A stretch of 64,000 bases of DNA from Pyxidicoccus trucidator (GTDB taxonomy: Bacteria > Myxococcota > Myxococcia > Myxococcales > Myxococcaceae): positions 144,382 to 208,381 of the forward strand of contig NZ_JAAIXZ010000022.1 of NCBI RefSeq assembly GCF_010894435.1, given 5' to 3'. Below are positions 56,006 through 64,000 of this stretch, in pieces. The position numbers and the translations under genes are program-made. Position 1 is the stretch's first letter. Each line of letters opens with the position of its first letter. The notes below the pieces were generated by a model, which had not been told where the DNA came from, searched no databases, and saw nothing but the letters and a program-made list of their open reading frames with translations.

Positions 56006-57841
56006 CTACGGGTAGGTGTCCAGGTAGGCGCGGTGACTGTTGGAGAACTCGAAGTTGGTGAACTTGTCCCAGTTGATGGACCAGGTCATCAGCCCCTTGA
56101 AGCCCGGGTAGCCCGAGGCATTGCGCAGGACGTAGGCGCCGCCGAAGGACTGGCCCTTGATGAGGTAGTCGAGCGCCTTCTGCACGTTGGCTGGCGTCGT
56201 GTACCCGCCGCCCGCCGCCTGGGGCGAGGAGGGCAGGCCAATCAGGACCTGCTCGGGGCGCAGCGCCGGGAACATCGCGCTGGTGTTGCCTCCCACGGGA
56301 AAGCCGCGCAGGAGCATCTCCGCCATGGCCACGTGGAAGTCCGGGGTGCCCTGCGCGTAGGCGCGGCCATCCAGCGCGGTGACAGTCCCGGTGTTGTAGT
56401 GCTGCACGTGCAGGTACGTCAGCCGATCTCGCAGCGAGTAGATGACGGGCAGGTAGGCGCCCCAGGGTCCACCGTAGGCGGCCATGCCGCCCTGCACATA
56501 GGCCGTCTCGGGCGCCATGGTGAGGATGAAGCCGGCCCCGTTGCGGTCCAGGAGCTGCCGCGTGGCCTGAATCAGGTTGATGATTCGCGGCGTGGTGGGG
56601 TTCCGGAAGTCGGTGTCCCCGCCGTTGAGCGACAGCGAGCTGCCTTCCAGGTCCAGGTCCAGCCCGTCAAAGCCATACGTGTCGATGAGCGACTGCATGG
56701 TGGTGACGAAGTTCTGCCGGGCAGTGGCGTCATCCAGGTGCACCGTTCCATTCGCGCCGCCAATGGAGATGAGCACCTTCCGGCCCTGGCCCTTCAGGAA
56801 GGCGATGTCCGCCTTGAAGTCGGCGACCGTCGAGTTGTACGGCGAGAACGCCATGTTGCCCGAGCCCGCGCCGCCCACCGGCTCGGCGAACGCGACCTGG
56901 ATGACGTTGAACTTCGAGGAGATGTCCCGCAGCCGGATGTTCGTCGAGCCGTTGTCGAAGTTGTGCCAGTAGCCCACGATGAGCTTGCTGCCCGAGGGCT
57001 GGGTGCCCGTCGTCGTCGCGGACACGCTGTTGCTCGCCCCCGAGCGGTTGCCGGCCGCGTCGCGAGCCTTCGCGGTGAAGGTGTACGTGGTGTTGGCAGC
57101 CAGGCCCGACACGGTGACGCTGGTGGCGCCCGAGGTGCTGGCGGACGCGGACGCGCCGCCGTTGACGAAGACCTCGTAGCCGGTGACGCCCACGTTGTCG
57201 GTCGACACGTTCCACGCCAGGGAGACGCTGCTCGCGCTGACGCCCGTGGAGCGCAGGCTGCCCGGCGCGGTGGGGGCCTGGAGGTCGGGGTCGGGCTGGG
57301 CGGGCGTCGTCGTGCTGTACGCCGCGCTGGCCGCCGAGCGGTTGCCGGCCGCGTCCCGGGCCTTCACGGTGAAGGTGTACGTGGTGTTGGCAGCCAGGCC
57401 CGAAACGGTGACGCTGGTGGCGCCCGAGGTGCTGGCGGACGCGGACGTGCCGCCGTTGACGAAGACCTCGTAGCCGGTGACGCCCACGTTGTCGGAGGAC
57501 CCGCCCCAGGTCAGCGAGACGCTGTTGTAGGTCTTCCCCGGGGACGTGAGCTGCGACGGAGTGGACGGCGCCTGGGTATCCACGGGCGGCGGGCCCGACC
57601 GCTCCAGCCACAGCGCCAGGACGTTGGGCGGCTCCCAGCCCGGCAGAGACGTGTGGGACTGGCGGCAGTCATAGGCCTTGCCCGCATACGAGGCGATGTC
57701 GCCCACGGTGTAGGCGGCATAGGGGGCCCACTCTCCCCGGTCCGCGGCGGAGGCCAGCGTGGGGAGCAGGGTCATCAGCAGGGTGGCGAGGGCCACCAGG
57801 GCGGTGGAGCCCGCCCGGTGGAGGTGACGAAGCGGCGGCAT
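56006..57841 (-). CDS. Secreted GH18 chitinase with CBM and two FN3 domains
   Basis: A 611-residue exported chitinase. After the signal peptide comes a CBM5/12-type chitin-binding module (about 35-80, WAPYAAYTVGDIASYAGKAY). Two fibronectin type III domains (about 92-178 and 190-276) are nearly identical to each other. The GH18 barrel (about 287-605) has the catalytic signature DGLDLDLEG near 390-398, with Glu as acid, and SIGG upstream (LISIGGANG). It would hydrolyse chitin or related beta-1,4-GlcNAc polymers, such as fungal walls. The domain order matches ChiC/ChiD-like actinobacterial and myxobacterial enzymes. Confidence 0.92.
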   Translation of the reverse strand: MPPLRHLHRAGSTALVALATLLMTLLPTLASAADRGEWAPYAAYTVGDIASYAGKAYDCRQSHTSLPGWEPPNVLALWLERSGPPPVDTQAPSTPSQLTSPGKTYNSVSLTWGGSSDNVGVTGYEVFVNGGTSASASTSGATSVTVSGLAANTTYTFTVKARDAAGNRSAASAAYSTTTPAQPDPDLQAPTAPGSLRSTGVSASSVSLAWNVSTDNVGVTGYEVFVNGGASASASTSGATSVTVSGLAANTTYTFTAKARDAAGNRSGASNSVSATTTGTQPSGSKLIVGYWHNFDNGSTNIRLRDISSKFNVIQVAFAEPVGGAGSGNMAFSPYNSTVADFKADIAFLKGQGRKVLISIGGANGTVHLDDATARQNFVTTMQSLIDTYGFDGLDLDLEGSSLSLNGGDTDFRNPTTPRIINLIQATRQLLDRNGAGFILTMAPETAYVQGGMAAYGGPWGAYLPVIYSLRDRLTYLHVQHYNTGTVTALDGRAYAQGTPDFHVAMAEMLLRGFPVGGNTSAMFPALRPEQVLIGLPSSPQAAGGGYTTPANVQKALDYLIKGQSFGGAYVLRNASGYPGFKGLMTWSINWDKFTNFEFSNSHRAYLDTYP

Positions 57842-57926
57842 GAGGTTGCCTTTCAGGAACGGTGAGGTGCCAGCGCAGAAGGAGCGCCGCCGCCCGCGTT
57901 TCGGGTCAAACCCCTCGAAACGAAGC

Positions 57927-57958
57927 GGGGAGGGCGACGCCGAAGCGCCGTCCTCCCC
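57927..57958 (-). terminator. Candidate hairpin after the metzincin-like gene
   Basis: Arms 57927-57936 and 57949-57958 pair over 10 positions (one G-U), 32 nt beyond the stop at 57991 on the minus strand. No U-run. Confidence 0.45.
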
Positions 57959-57990
57959 CGGGTGTCTCGCGGCCCTGGAGCTTTGCTACC

Positions 57991-60270
57991 TCACTGGAGC
58001 ACGTTCTCGCAGCGGCCGGGGATGGCGCCCTTGCGGAGCTGGTCATTCATCCCGTGCGGGAAGCTGACCTGCTTCGTCTTCGGCTTCTTCCCCTTCGGGT
58101 CCACGCACACCGCCACCTTCTTCAGCGTCACCGCCCAGCCCTGCGTGCCGAGCGGCCCGAAGCCCCAGCCGGTGATGACGCGGCCGTTCTCGCTGATGGC
58201 CATGGGCGTGCCGAGGTCCCACTGCTCGACGCCGTACATGCCCTGGCCGATGAGGAAGTCACCCAGGTTCACCATGCCCAGCTCCCGCGTCCACAGGAAC
58301 GGCTCGCGCTGGATGAAGAACCCCGAGTAGCCCAGGATGACCGAGCCGTCTTCCGACACCGTGCTCGCCGCCGAGCTGTTCCACTCGTCCGGCAGGCCGG
58401 GGACGGGAAGCTTCCCGAGTGACTCCAGGCCCGTCTCCTCGTCGAAGCGCCAGGCGTTGCCGTCCTGGCCGCCCAGCCCGACGATGACCTTGCCGTCCGA
58501 GCTGACGTCCGAGGCCTCACCGACCGGCTGCTCCGAGTCCACCAGGAACTGCAGGCCGTCCTTCCAGTAGACGCCGATGCGGCCGTTGTACACCTCGTGC
58601 AGGTCATTCCAGCCCACCACGACGTCGCCCTTCCTGTTGATCGCATTCGCACGCGTCCACGGGCCCAGGCCGCCCAGGTTCTCCATGCCCCGCTTCGCCG
58701 TCCAGCGGAAGGCGAAGGGTGAGGCGCAACCCTCCGGGCCGTACGCAAGGCCGACCACCGCGTCGCCATTGCCGGAGATGTCGAAGGGACTGGTCTCCGT
58801 CCTGTCGCACTCGCCCACCATGCCGCTGGCCACTGGGAGCGCCTTCCACGTCTGTCCGCCCGTCCAGAGGCCCACGCGGATGATGCCATCCGGGCCCGTG
58901 AAGCTGCCGCTGATGACGCGCCCGCTGTCGTCCACGCTCACGCTGCCGTTGCCGCCGAGCACCGTGAAGCCGTCCTTCTCCGTCCACCGCCAGCCCGGCG
59001 CGTCCTGCCCCGCGAAGATGCCGACGAGGACCTTGCCGTTGCCCGACACGTCCGTGGCCTGCGTGTTGGCGACGGGGACGCCGAAGAAGTGCTCGTCCGC
59101 CTCCGCGGTGTTGAAGAGGATGTCCGCGGTGATGGGCTCGCCCGCCGCCGCGACGAGCGCGGTGGAGGCGCAGCGGTCGTCCGTCTCCGACCGGCCGGAC
59201 TCTCCCGCGCCGTTGTAGAACTCCTCGCCACCCGGCAGGGGCGAGGGAGGCGTGGAGAACCCGCCCTGCACGATGCCGTCCACGTACACCACGTACCGCG
59301 CTCCCGGCGTCAGGCCGTTGAGCGTGTAGCTGCCGTCCGGCGTGGTGGCCGCGCCCTGGCTGTAGTCTCCGGACAGCGCGGACACCGCGTCGCCGTAGGG
59401 GTTGGCGACGTTGCGCGCGATGACGTTGATGCCGGTGATGGGCATGCTGCCATCGGTCAGCAGGATGCGGCCGTGGATGGTGCCCCGGCTCGCGGGCCAG
59501 CCGGCCGCGGGGTAGAGGTTGGAGAGCGACGCGACGTCGTCCGGGTGCTCCACCGTGGACTGCACCTGGCCCGTCTGCCAGGGGTTGATGTACGGGTACA
59601 TCGTCTCGATGTCGCCCAGGGTCAGCTCGGCGGAGTAGGGCGGCGTGCAGCCGTCGGGGCCCTGCGGGTCGCCGAAGAAGCCGATGGCGCCGTTCGTCTG
59701 CGAGTGGGCCAGGTTGATGGAGTGGCCGAACTCGTGGGTGAAGACGCCCGCGAAGCCGGTGCCCGCGACGTCCTCCGGGTCCACCGCGGCGCCGTTCATC
59801 ACCGCCCAGCTCTCGGTGATGGTCGCTCCGTCGGCCCACTCCGGGCTGGCGATGCCGAGCACTCCGTCGGGCGCGCCGAAGAAGTCGCGGATGATGGAGC
59901 CGTCGTGGTCGTACAGGACGTGGATGCCGCCGCCGTTGAAGGTGCCGACGACGAGGTCCGCATTCGCGCCGGTGATGTCCGGCAGCCCCTGGCTGGCGAA
60001 GTCCCCGGCCACGGCGGCCGTGAAGTCCGAAGTGGGCACCTGCGTCCACTGGCCGAACGCAAAGGCCGTGAGGCCATCCGCCGTCTCGTTGGACAGGGGG
60101 CCCAGGTCGCCCAGGTCGGTGTACACGGGCACGGACACGCCGTTGGGGTACGCGTAGGGAATGCGGTTGTCCGGGTCGGCGATGGCGAGCGGGCCGCCGG
60201 CGTGGGCGAGGGTGGCCGTGGTGAGCACGGCCGCGGTCCCCGCGCGGAGGAAGCGGTTCCTAGCGCTCAT
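57991..60270 (-). CDS. Secreted metzincin-like zinc protease with HAF-type repeats
   Basis: A 759-residue exported protein. Residues about 30-260 are a metalloprotease domain with HEFGHSINLAH (about 178-188), the HExxHxxGxxH-type zinc site in which the third ligand fits although the Gly is replaced. About 265-380 is a carboxypeptidase-regulatory-like beta sandwich (GTIHGRILLTDGSMPITGIN). About 395-720 has HAF/propeller-type repeats (DVSGNGKVLVGIFAG, DISGNGDAVVGLAYG, AINRKGDVVVGWND, DVSSDGKVIVGLGG). The start overlaps the upstream gene by 11 nt. It may degrade prey or matrix protein (inference). Confidence 0.8.
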   Translation of the reverse strand: MSARNRFLRAGTAAVLTTATLAHAGGPLAIADPDNRIPYAYPNGVSVPVYTDLGDLGPLSNETADGLTAFAFGQWTQVPTSDFTAAVAGDFASQGLPDITGANADLVVGTFNGGGIHVLYDHDGSIIRDFFGAPDGVLGIASPEWADGATITESWAVMNGAAVDPEDVAGTGFAGVFTHEFGHSINLAHSQTNGAIGFFGDPQGPDGCTPPYSAELTLGDIETMYPYINPWQTGQVQSTVEHPDDVASLSNLYPAAGWPASRGTIHGRILLTDGSMPITGINVIARNVANPYGDAVSALSGDYSQGAATTPDGSYTLNGLTPGARYVVYVDGIVQGGFSTPPSPLPGGEEFYNGAGESGRSETDDRCASTALVAAAGEPITADILFNTAEADEHFFGVPVANTQATDVSGNGKVLVGIFAGQDAPGWRWTEKDGFTVLGGNGSVSVDDSGRVISGSFTGPDGIIRVGLWTGGQTWKALPVASGMVGECDRTETSPFDISGNGDAVVGLAYGPEGCASPFAFRWTAKRGMENLGGLGPWTRANAINRKGDVVVGWNDLHEVYNGRIGVYWKDGLQFLVDSEQPVGEASDVSSDGKVIVGLGGQDGNAWRFDEETGLESLGKLPVPGLPDEWNSSAASTVSEDGSVILGYSGFFIQREPFLWTRELGMVNLGDFLIGQGMYGVEQWDLGTPMAISENGRVITGWGFGPLGTQGWAVTLKKVAVCVDPKGKKPKTKQVSFPHGMNDQLRKGAIPGRCENVLQ

Positions 60271-60919
60271 TCTTCATCCTCCCCTGCGACACCCAGTTCT
60301 CCTTCACCGCGCGGCGCACGAGGCCGAGGAAGGCCCCGGCATCCACGGCGCCCCGCTGCTTCGCCAGCATCGCGGCCTCCTCCTGCTTCAGCAGCCCGGA
60401 GGCGACCTTCACGCCTTCGAACAGGCCCTCGTTGTCCGTCGCGCTGAGCACGCGGTTGTTGGAGATGCGCAGCTTGCCCTGCTCCAGGCCCACCGCCGTC
60501 TGCAGGCCCGTGAGGCGCGCGGGCGCGTGGAGGAACATCACCACCCGTTCGTCCTTGATGTAGCGCGGCCAGCCATCCGGAGTGACGGCCATCAGCGTGC
60601 GGCCATTCGCCATCTTCCGGGGGGCCGTGAGTCCGAACTGGCGGAAGGTGTACGTCGTGCCCGCCTGCTTCCCGCGGAGCTTCTCGTCCACGCGCAGGGT
60701 GACCTCGGTGTATGGCACTCCGCGCGCATCGATGCCGTCGGTGACGCTCTGCACGGCGCCAACGAGGATGCTGTCCGACTGCTCGATGAGCTCCACCAGG
60801 TTGCGCTTCTTCGCCGACGCGGCGGAAGCCCCCGTCGAGAAGAGCAGGCAGCAGGCGAGCAGCGCGAGCACTCCGCGCCGCATGCCTCCACCCATCGGGT
60901 TCCACTCCGGATACGACAT
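60260..60919 (-). CDS. Exported protein of unknown function coupled to the metzincin-like gene
   Basis: A 219-residue exported protein. Two starts are possible: MSYPEWNPMGGG (60919, GGGAGG 5 nt upstream) and MRRGVLALLACC (60883). Both lead into the signal peptide VLALLACCLLFSTGASA. The mature part (LVELIEQSDSILVGAVQSVT, YTEVTLRVDEKLRGKQAGTT, FRQFGL) is a beta-rich pattern common in secreted proteins paired with metzincin-like proteases. It is translated just before the protease with overlapping ends, so the two are expected to act together, perhaps as chaperone or inhibitor (inference). Confidence 0.7.
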   Translation of the reverse strand: MSYPEWNPMGGGMRRGVLALLACCLLFSTGASAASAKKRNLVELIEQSDSILVGAVQSVTDGIDARGVPYTEVTLRVDEKLRGKQAGTTYTFRQFGLTAPRKMANGRTLMAVTPDGWPRYIKDERVVMFLHAPARLTGLQTAVGLEQGKLRISNNRVLSATDNEGLFEGVKVASGLLKQEEAAMLAKQRGAVDAGAFLGLVRRAVKENWVSQGRMKNER

Positions 60920-61095
60920 GTCGACCTCCCAGTCCGCGGTGAGTGCCCCGACACACAAGCCAGTCGGAGCACGCAGCGGACGGTAGGGTCGGGGTGGGAG
61001 CGACACCATCAGGGACTCCCTGAGGGGACTTCAGGGAATCCCCTAGTACTATCCGGTCAGATGAATCGAGCGGTGGCGCCCCGTGTTGATGGGGC

Positions 61096-61463
61096 ATGAC
61101 ACCCGCACAGTTACGCAAGCTCGACCGGAGCTGAGCGAGTTTCTGGACTGGATGACGGCGGGGATGGTCCGCACCGAGAGACGTCGTGCCCTCGGCGGCT
61201 ACGTCACGGGCCTGCTGCTAGACGGAGAGCGCAAGAGCAGCGGGCCCATGGCGGCCCGGCTCGTTGAGGAGCCGGGCCAGACCGAGGCCATGCGCCAACG
61301 GTTGCAGCAGTGCGTGTCCGGCGGCAACTGCCGTGAGTTTCGCGAGGCACTCCGCGCCAAGGGGCTGCACTTCCTGATGGGAATCCAGGGCAACACCAAC
61401 GGGCGAGCCCGGGTCGGCCAAGACGAACATGGTGGCGCACGCCCAATCCCAGAGCGTCGTTGA
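61096..61463 (+). pseudogene. IS701-type transposase remnant
   Basis: From the ATG at 61096 the sequence encodes MTPAQLRKLDR, then loses frame near 61127 by an apparent 1-nt deletion and continues in another frame as ELSEFLDWMTAGMVRTERRR ... VTGLLLDGERKSSGPMAARL, the N-terminus of IS701-family transposases. After RQRLQQCVSGGN it jumps to an internal-looking stretch (FREALRAKGLHFLMGIQGNT) and then decays. So frameshift, internal deletion and 3' loss are all present. The DDE core is gone, so it cannot move. No terminal inverted repeats were recognised. Confidence 0.7.
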
Positions 61464-61744
61464 GCTGGTCAAGCGCCAGTTCCCCTCTTGCGTTTGAAGC
61501 CCCACCTCTGGCGGGACGTCTGCCGCTCGCATCCGGCGTCTGTCCTCTTGCAAAAGATGGTGCCCCCGCCCTCAATACGCACGCAGGCATCAGGCTAATC
61601 CTGGTAATTATTTTGTTCTGATCTATTGGCTTTTCCATTTTACTGATACAGTCCTGCGAGTCGCCGACATAGGGCACCTTTCGGCGGAAGCGGTGCCGCG
61701 TGCTGGGATTGTCGGAGATGCAGGTCGAACAGGAAGGAATGTCC

Positions 61745-62566
61745 ATGTTTGCAAGAAGTGTCGTACTTGCGGCGGGATGTATTGCCCTGGTGTTCGGGTG
61801 CGCCGAGCCACCCGATGGGACGCAGGAGATTATTGCCAACCTGGTCAAGGTCGGGTTCCCGGCGGATGACATCATGGTCGTTGAAGAGAAGGTCTACGTT
61901 GGGCGGGACGCCCACGTGTCCTTGGCCGCGTCGCGCGAGATGATCGAGGCAGGTGGTGACACCACTGAGGAGCAATACCGCACCACCAACCTCGTCAGCA
62001 CGGCGCTGACGAAGATCTGCATCGACGGCTCGTCGTTCACCGGCGCGTTCAGCACGGCACTCGACCTCGCCATCCAGAACTACGACGAACTGCCGCTCTC
62101 CTTCTCCATGGCGCGGACGCCGAGTACCGACTGCAACTTCACCATCAGCGCGGTCATCCAGCCGGGCGTGGTCGGAGGCTCGGCGGGGTTCCCATCGGGC
62201 GGGCTTCCGTACCATACAATCAACATCGGTGGCGGGCTCGCCTCATACAGCGTCGACGTCATCGAGCACGTCATCACGCATGAAATCGGCCACACCATCG
62301 GGTTTCGTCACTCGGATTATTACAACCGCAGCATCAGCTGCGGCAGCGGCGGCAATGAGGGCGACTCCGGCGTCGGCGCAATCCACATCCCGGGCACGCC
62401 GACTACGGCGACTGATGGCGGCTCGCTCATGAACTCCTGCTTCCGCTCGGTCGAGACGGGCGAGTTTGCCTCCGGCGACATCACCGCGCTGAGGGAATTG
62501 TACCCGCAGGTCAATGCATCATTTCAGCCATGGATGTCCGCAGTGGTCGATCTTATCCTGCACTAG
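61745..62566 (+). CDS. M57-type (dual-action HEIGH) metalloprotease, lipoprotein
   Basis: A 273-residue exported protease. The ATG at 61745 is 6 nt after AGGAAGGA and gives MFARSVVLAAGCIALVFGC with lipobox; the ATG at 61739 abuts the ribosome site. The zinc motif HEIGHTIGFRHSDYY lies near residues 179-193, typical of the HEIGH/M57 family, followed by RSISCGSGGNEG and GGSLMNSCF, probably the Met-turn. The base composition is less GC-rich than the core genome. It stands just after an eroded transposase, consistent with acquisition by transfer. Confidence 0.87.
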   Translation: MFARSVVLAAGCIALVFGCAEPPDGTQEIIANLVKVGFPADDIMVVEEKVYVGRDAHVSLAASREMIEAGGDTTEEQYRTTNLVSTALTKICIDGSSFTGAFSTALDLAIQNYDELPLSFSMARTPSTDCNFTISAVIQPGVVGGSAGFPSGGLPYHTINIGGGLASYSVDVIEHVITHEIGHTIGFRHSDYYNRSISCGSGGNEGDSGVGAIHIPGTPTTATDGGSLMNSCFRSVETGEFASGDITALRELYPQVNASFQPWMSAVVDLILH

Positions 62567-62666
62567 CCTGCCGTTCGCACCAGCCAAGAGTTTTGGAAGC
62601 ATCGGCGAGAACAGGCCCGTCCGGTTGCCATTGAGTCAAATACCAATCCACAGGAGGTCGCCAACA

Positions 62667-63017
62667 ATGAAGAAGATTGCGTGGAAGAGTGGGCTGTTCA
62701 TGGTGCTCGCCGGTAGCGCTGCATACGCGGGCGCATGGAGCGGAAGCACGACAATTTCAACGATCGAGGCCGAAGACACTGGTTCAGGTAGCCGTGTTTA
62801 CCTGAAGTTCTCCAGTGAGCCTTTTGTCAGTCATTCCTGTGCGAACAAGAGCGGCTACTATCGGTTGGGAGGGAGCGCTGAGAACATCAGGATGGTGACT
62901 TCTCTCGCCGTTTCGGCGAAATTGGCGTCGCGTCCTGTTAGGGTTTTTTGGAATATTGAGTGTTCCGAAGGGGGCACCTCCGGCTATCCCGTCATGAGTG
63001 GAATTGAGCTTCTCTGA
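62667..63017 (+). CDS. Small secreted protein, unknown function
   Basis: A 116-residue protein; MKKIAWKSGLFMVLAGSAAYA (62667) follows CAGGAGG and is a signal peptide cleaved after AYA. The mature chain is beta-rich (WSGSTTISTIEAEDTGSGSR, VYLKFSS) with cysteines at SHSCANKSG and IECSEGG that may pair. Composition is lower in GC than usual here. It follows the M57 protease by 100 nt on the same strand. No family recognised. Confidence 0.7.
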   Translation: MKKIAWKSGLFMVLAGSAAYAGAWSGSTTISTIEAEDTGSGSRVYLKFSSEPFVSHSCANKSGYYRLGGSAENIRMVTSLAVSAKLASRPVRVFWNIECSEGGTSGYPVMSGIELL

Positions 63018-63422
63018 TTTCCAACACAGGATTCGCGGCCGGAGAAGTAGGGCCTGCCGCCAGAGCGCATGGGCGCAGCCCTTCTCCCGGTGAGCGGTCG
63101 GGGTGGCCAGGGAGGTCTCCCTACCCGGCCTCCACTAGTCATTCTTGAACTGGGCCTTGCGGACTCGGATCGTCCAGCCCACCCTTGCCCGTGGGCCCGG
63201 CGGGTGGATCCGGATGCGCAGCCATTTCGGGTCACTGTCCGGCTCAATCGTCAATACGCGCGGACTACCCTTGATTGGGGACCGTCAATTGATGCGTGGC
63301 ATGGGGGCATCATAGCGCGTCTTGGGCGCTCTCCCTCGGTTGGCCCCTTCCATGGGCAGGAGGGCAACGGACGCCGGCCGAGGTGAGATGGGTCGTCCCC
63401 AGCTTGGTGGCAGCGCTCTTCG
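63018..63422. other. Intergenic region with a 50-codon minus-strand remnant
   Basis: Within this 405-nt gap a minus-strand frame (63135-63284) encodes a protein-like stretch (VLTIEPDSDPKWLRIRIHPP and GWTIRVRKAQFKND, stop at 63135) but lacks any ATG or GTG start, and a stop codon bounds it at 63285. It looks like the C-terminal remnant of a broken gene. Nothing else is recognised. Confidence 0.35.
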
Positions 63423-64000
63423 CTATGGGAACGTTACGCCGGAGACGATCACGCTTCGGGTTCCATCCTCGTTCCAGAGCTTGAGCCTGAAGCTGCCCCG
63501 GGTCTCCTGCTCCGTCGCCTCTGCCTCGATCACAACGCGACCATCAATCACGCTGGGGTCAATGGGCTCACTCTGCCAGGGGGGCAGCGCGCGCAGCGTG
63601 CGGCGGCCAGGGCCCACCAGCTCGGCTCCGGCCGCAGTCCACGGTAACGCCCCGGCGGGCGCCTCCAGCGACACCTCCACCGCCACGAGCCCTCTGGCGC
63701 GGTAGCTGACGGCGCTCAGCAGACTGAGGGCACTCGCTGGATGTAGACTGATGTCCTTCATGACGTCCTTGGCCACAACCCCGTTCCTGTCCATGCGCCT
63801 CGCGGCCAGGAGTCCCGTCAAGCCGCGTGGCCCTCCACGCTCCGAGCGGAGCCGTGCAGTCTCCTCGCGGCACTGCTGAAGCTGGAGTCCCTTCTCCTTC
63901 TCCGCCTGCTGGTAGGACGCCAAGGTGCGTTTCTGGCGAAAGACCTCCACCTGGCGCGTGGCACGGGCCGGATGTACCACCAGCACGAAGCTGATGCTCG
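63423..64000 (-). CDS. DUF2381 family protein, C-terminal part (5' end outside window)
   Basis: The minus-strand frame is open to the window edge; an apparent GTG start near 63986 is internal (VLVVHPARATRQVEVFRQKR). Sequence such as QQCREETARLRSERGGPRGL, ALSLLSAVSYRARGLVAVEV and SFRLKLWNEDG matches the Myxococcales-specific DUF2381 family (a paralogous family often placed next to Ser/Thr kinases). The visible 190 residues include a short coiled coil followed by a beta-sandwich with RLKLWNEDGTRSVIV. Function unknown. Confidence 0.8.
   Translation of the reverse strand, partial: SISFVLVVHPARATRQVEVFRQKRTLASYQQAEKEKGLQLQQCREETARLRSERGGPRGLTGLLAARRMDRNGVVAKDVMKDISLHPASALSLLSAVSYRARGLVAVEVSLEAPAGALPWTAAGAELVGPGRRTLRALPPWQSEPIDPSVIDGRVVIEAEATEQETRGSFRLKLWNEDGTRSVIVSGVTFP

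Noticed and set aside
57001..57500. Possible CRISPR or other short-repeat array
   Set aside because: Only two long in-frame copies encoding FN3 domains; no short regular repeats with spacers anywhere in the window.
55964..57865. A 633-codon plus-strand frame opposite the chitinase
   Set aside because: Antisense of FN3 and GH18 coding sequence; apparent repeats only mirror the FN3 duplication.

Overview
This 64 kb window is very GC-rich and packed with long, strand-ambiguous open frames. It comes from a myxobacterium close to Myxococcus, Corallococcus or Pyxidicoccus. The evidence is the set of lineage-restricted families: a SitA/SitI polymorphic toxin and immunity pair, a DUF2381 protein, FHA-type sigma-54 activators, Ser/Thr kinases with PEGA domains, a MopE-like DGD-repeat lipoprotein, many short Cys-rich lipoproteins, and a geosmin synthase sitting beside two family 2 encapsulin shell genes.

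Layout. 1-15.9 kb is mostly core-like: the 3' part of rnr (RNase R with a huge basic tail), a glutathione-dependent formaldehyde detoxification pair (adhC-fghA), a TPR lipoprotein, PhoD-type phosphatase, metallophosphoesterase, SDR, hflX, a DEAD-box helicase and a secreted PGRP amidase. 16.7-23 kb holds the most striking unit, a three-gene minus-strand operon of geosmin synthase followed by two paralogous family 2B encapsulins, with a fatty-acid desaturase upstream. This looks like a nanocompartment for terpenoid synthesis.

24.8-27.8 kb is a rearranged accessory island. An AraC-family gene is split into an N-terminal fragment and a C-terminal fragment. Between them lie a beta-helix-like gene of foreign composition and a minus-strand sit cassette: a sitB-like 3' remnant, sitA broken at a G9 tract, and intact sitI. 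A 33-bp copy of the AraC 3' end lies at both borders.

28-41 kb carries regulators and signalling genes: an AraC with its SMP-30-like partner, an FHA-GAF sigma-54 activator, a Ser/Thr kinase with a coupled TPR/membrane gene, a double C-type-lectin lipoprotein, and a SWIM-SNF2 helicase. 41-48.7 kb has the MopE-like lipoprotein, a small redox cluster (DoxX, AraC, NAD(P)-binding protein, DUF1772) and a secreted endonuclease/phosphatase-fold protein. 48.9-52.3 kb is a tightly coupled four-gene operon (FAD oxidoreductase, left-handed beta-helix protein, aldo/keto reductase, DMT exporter) of unknown product.

52.7-64 kb is dominated by exported proteins suited to a predator: esterase, porin, Cys-rich peptide, GH18 chitinase, two zinc metalloproteases (metzincin-like and M57-like). 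An eroded IS701-type transposase and a DUF2381 gene cut by the window edge complete this end.
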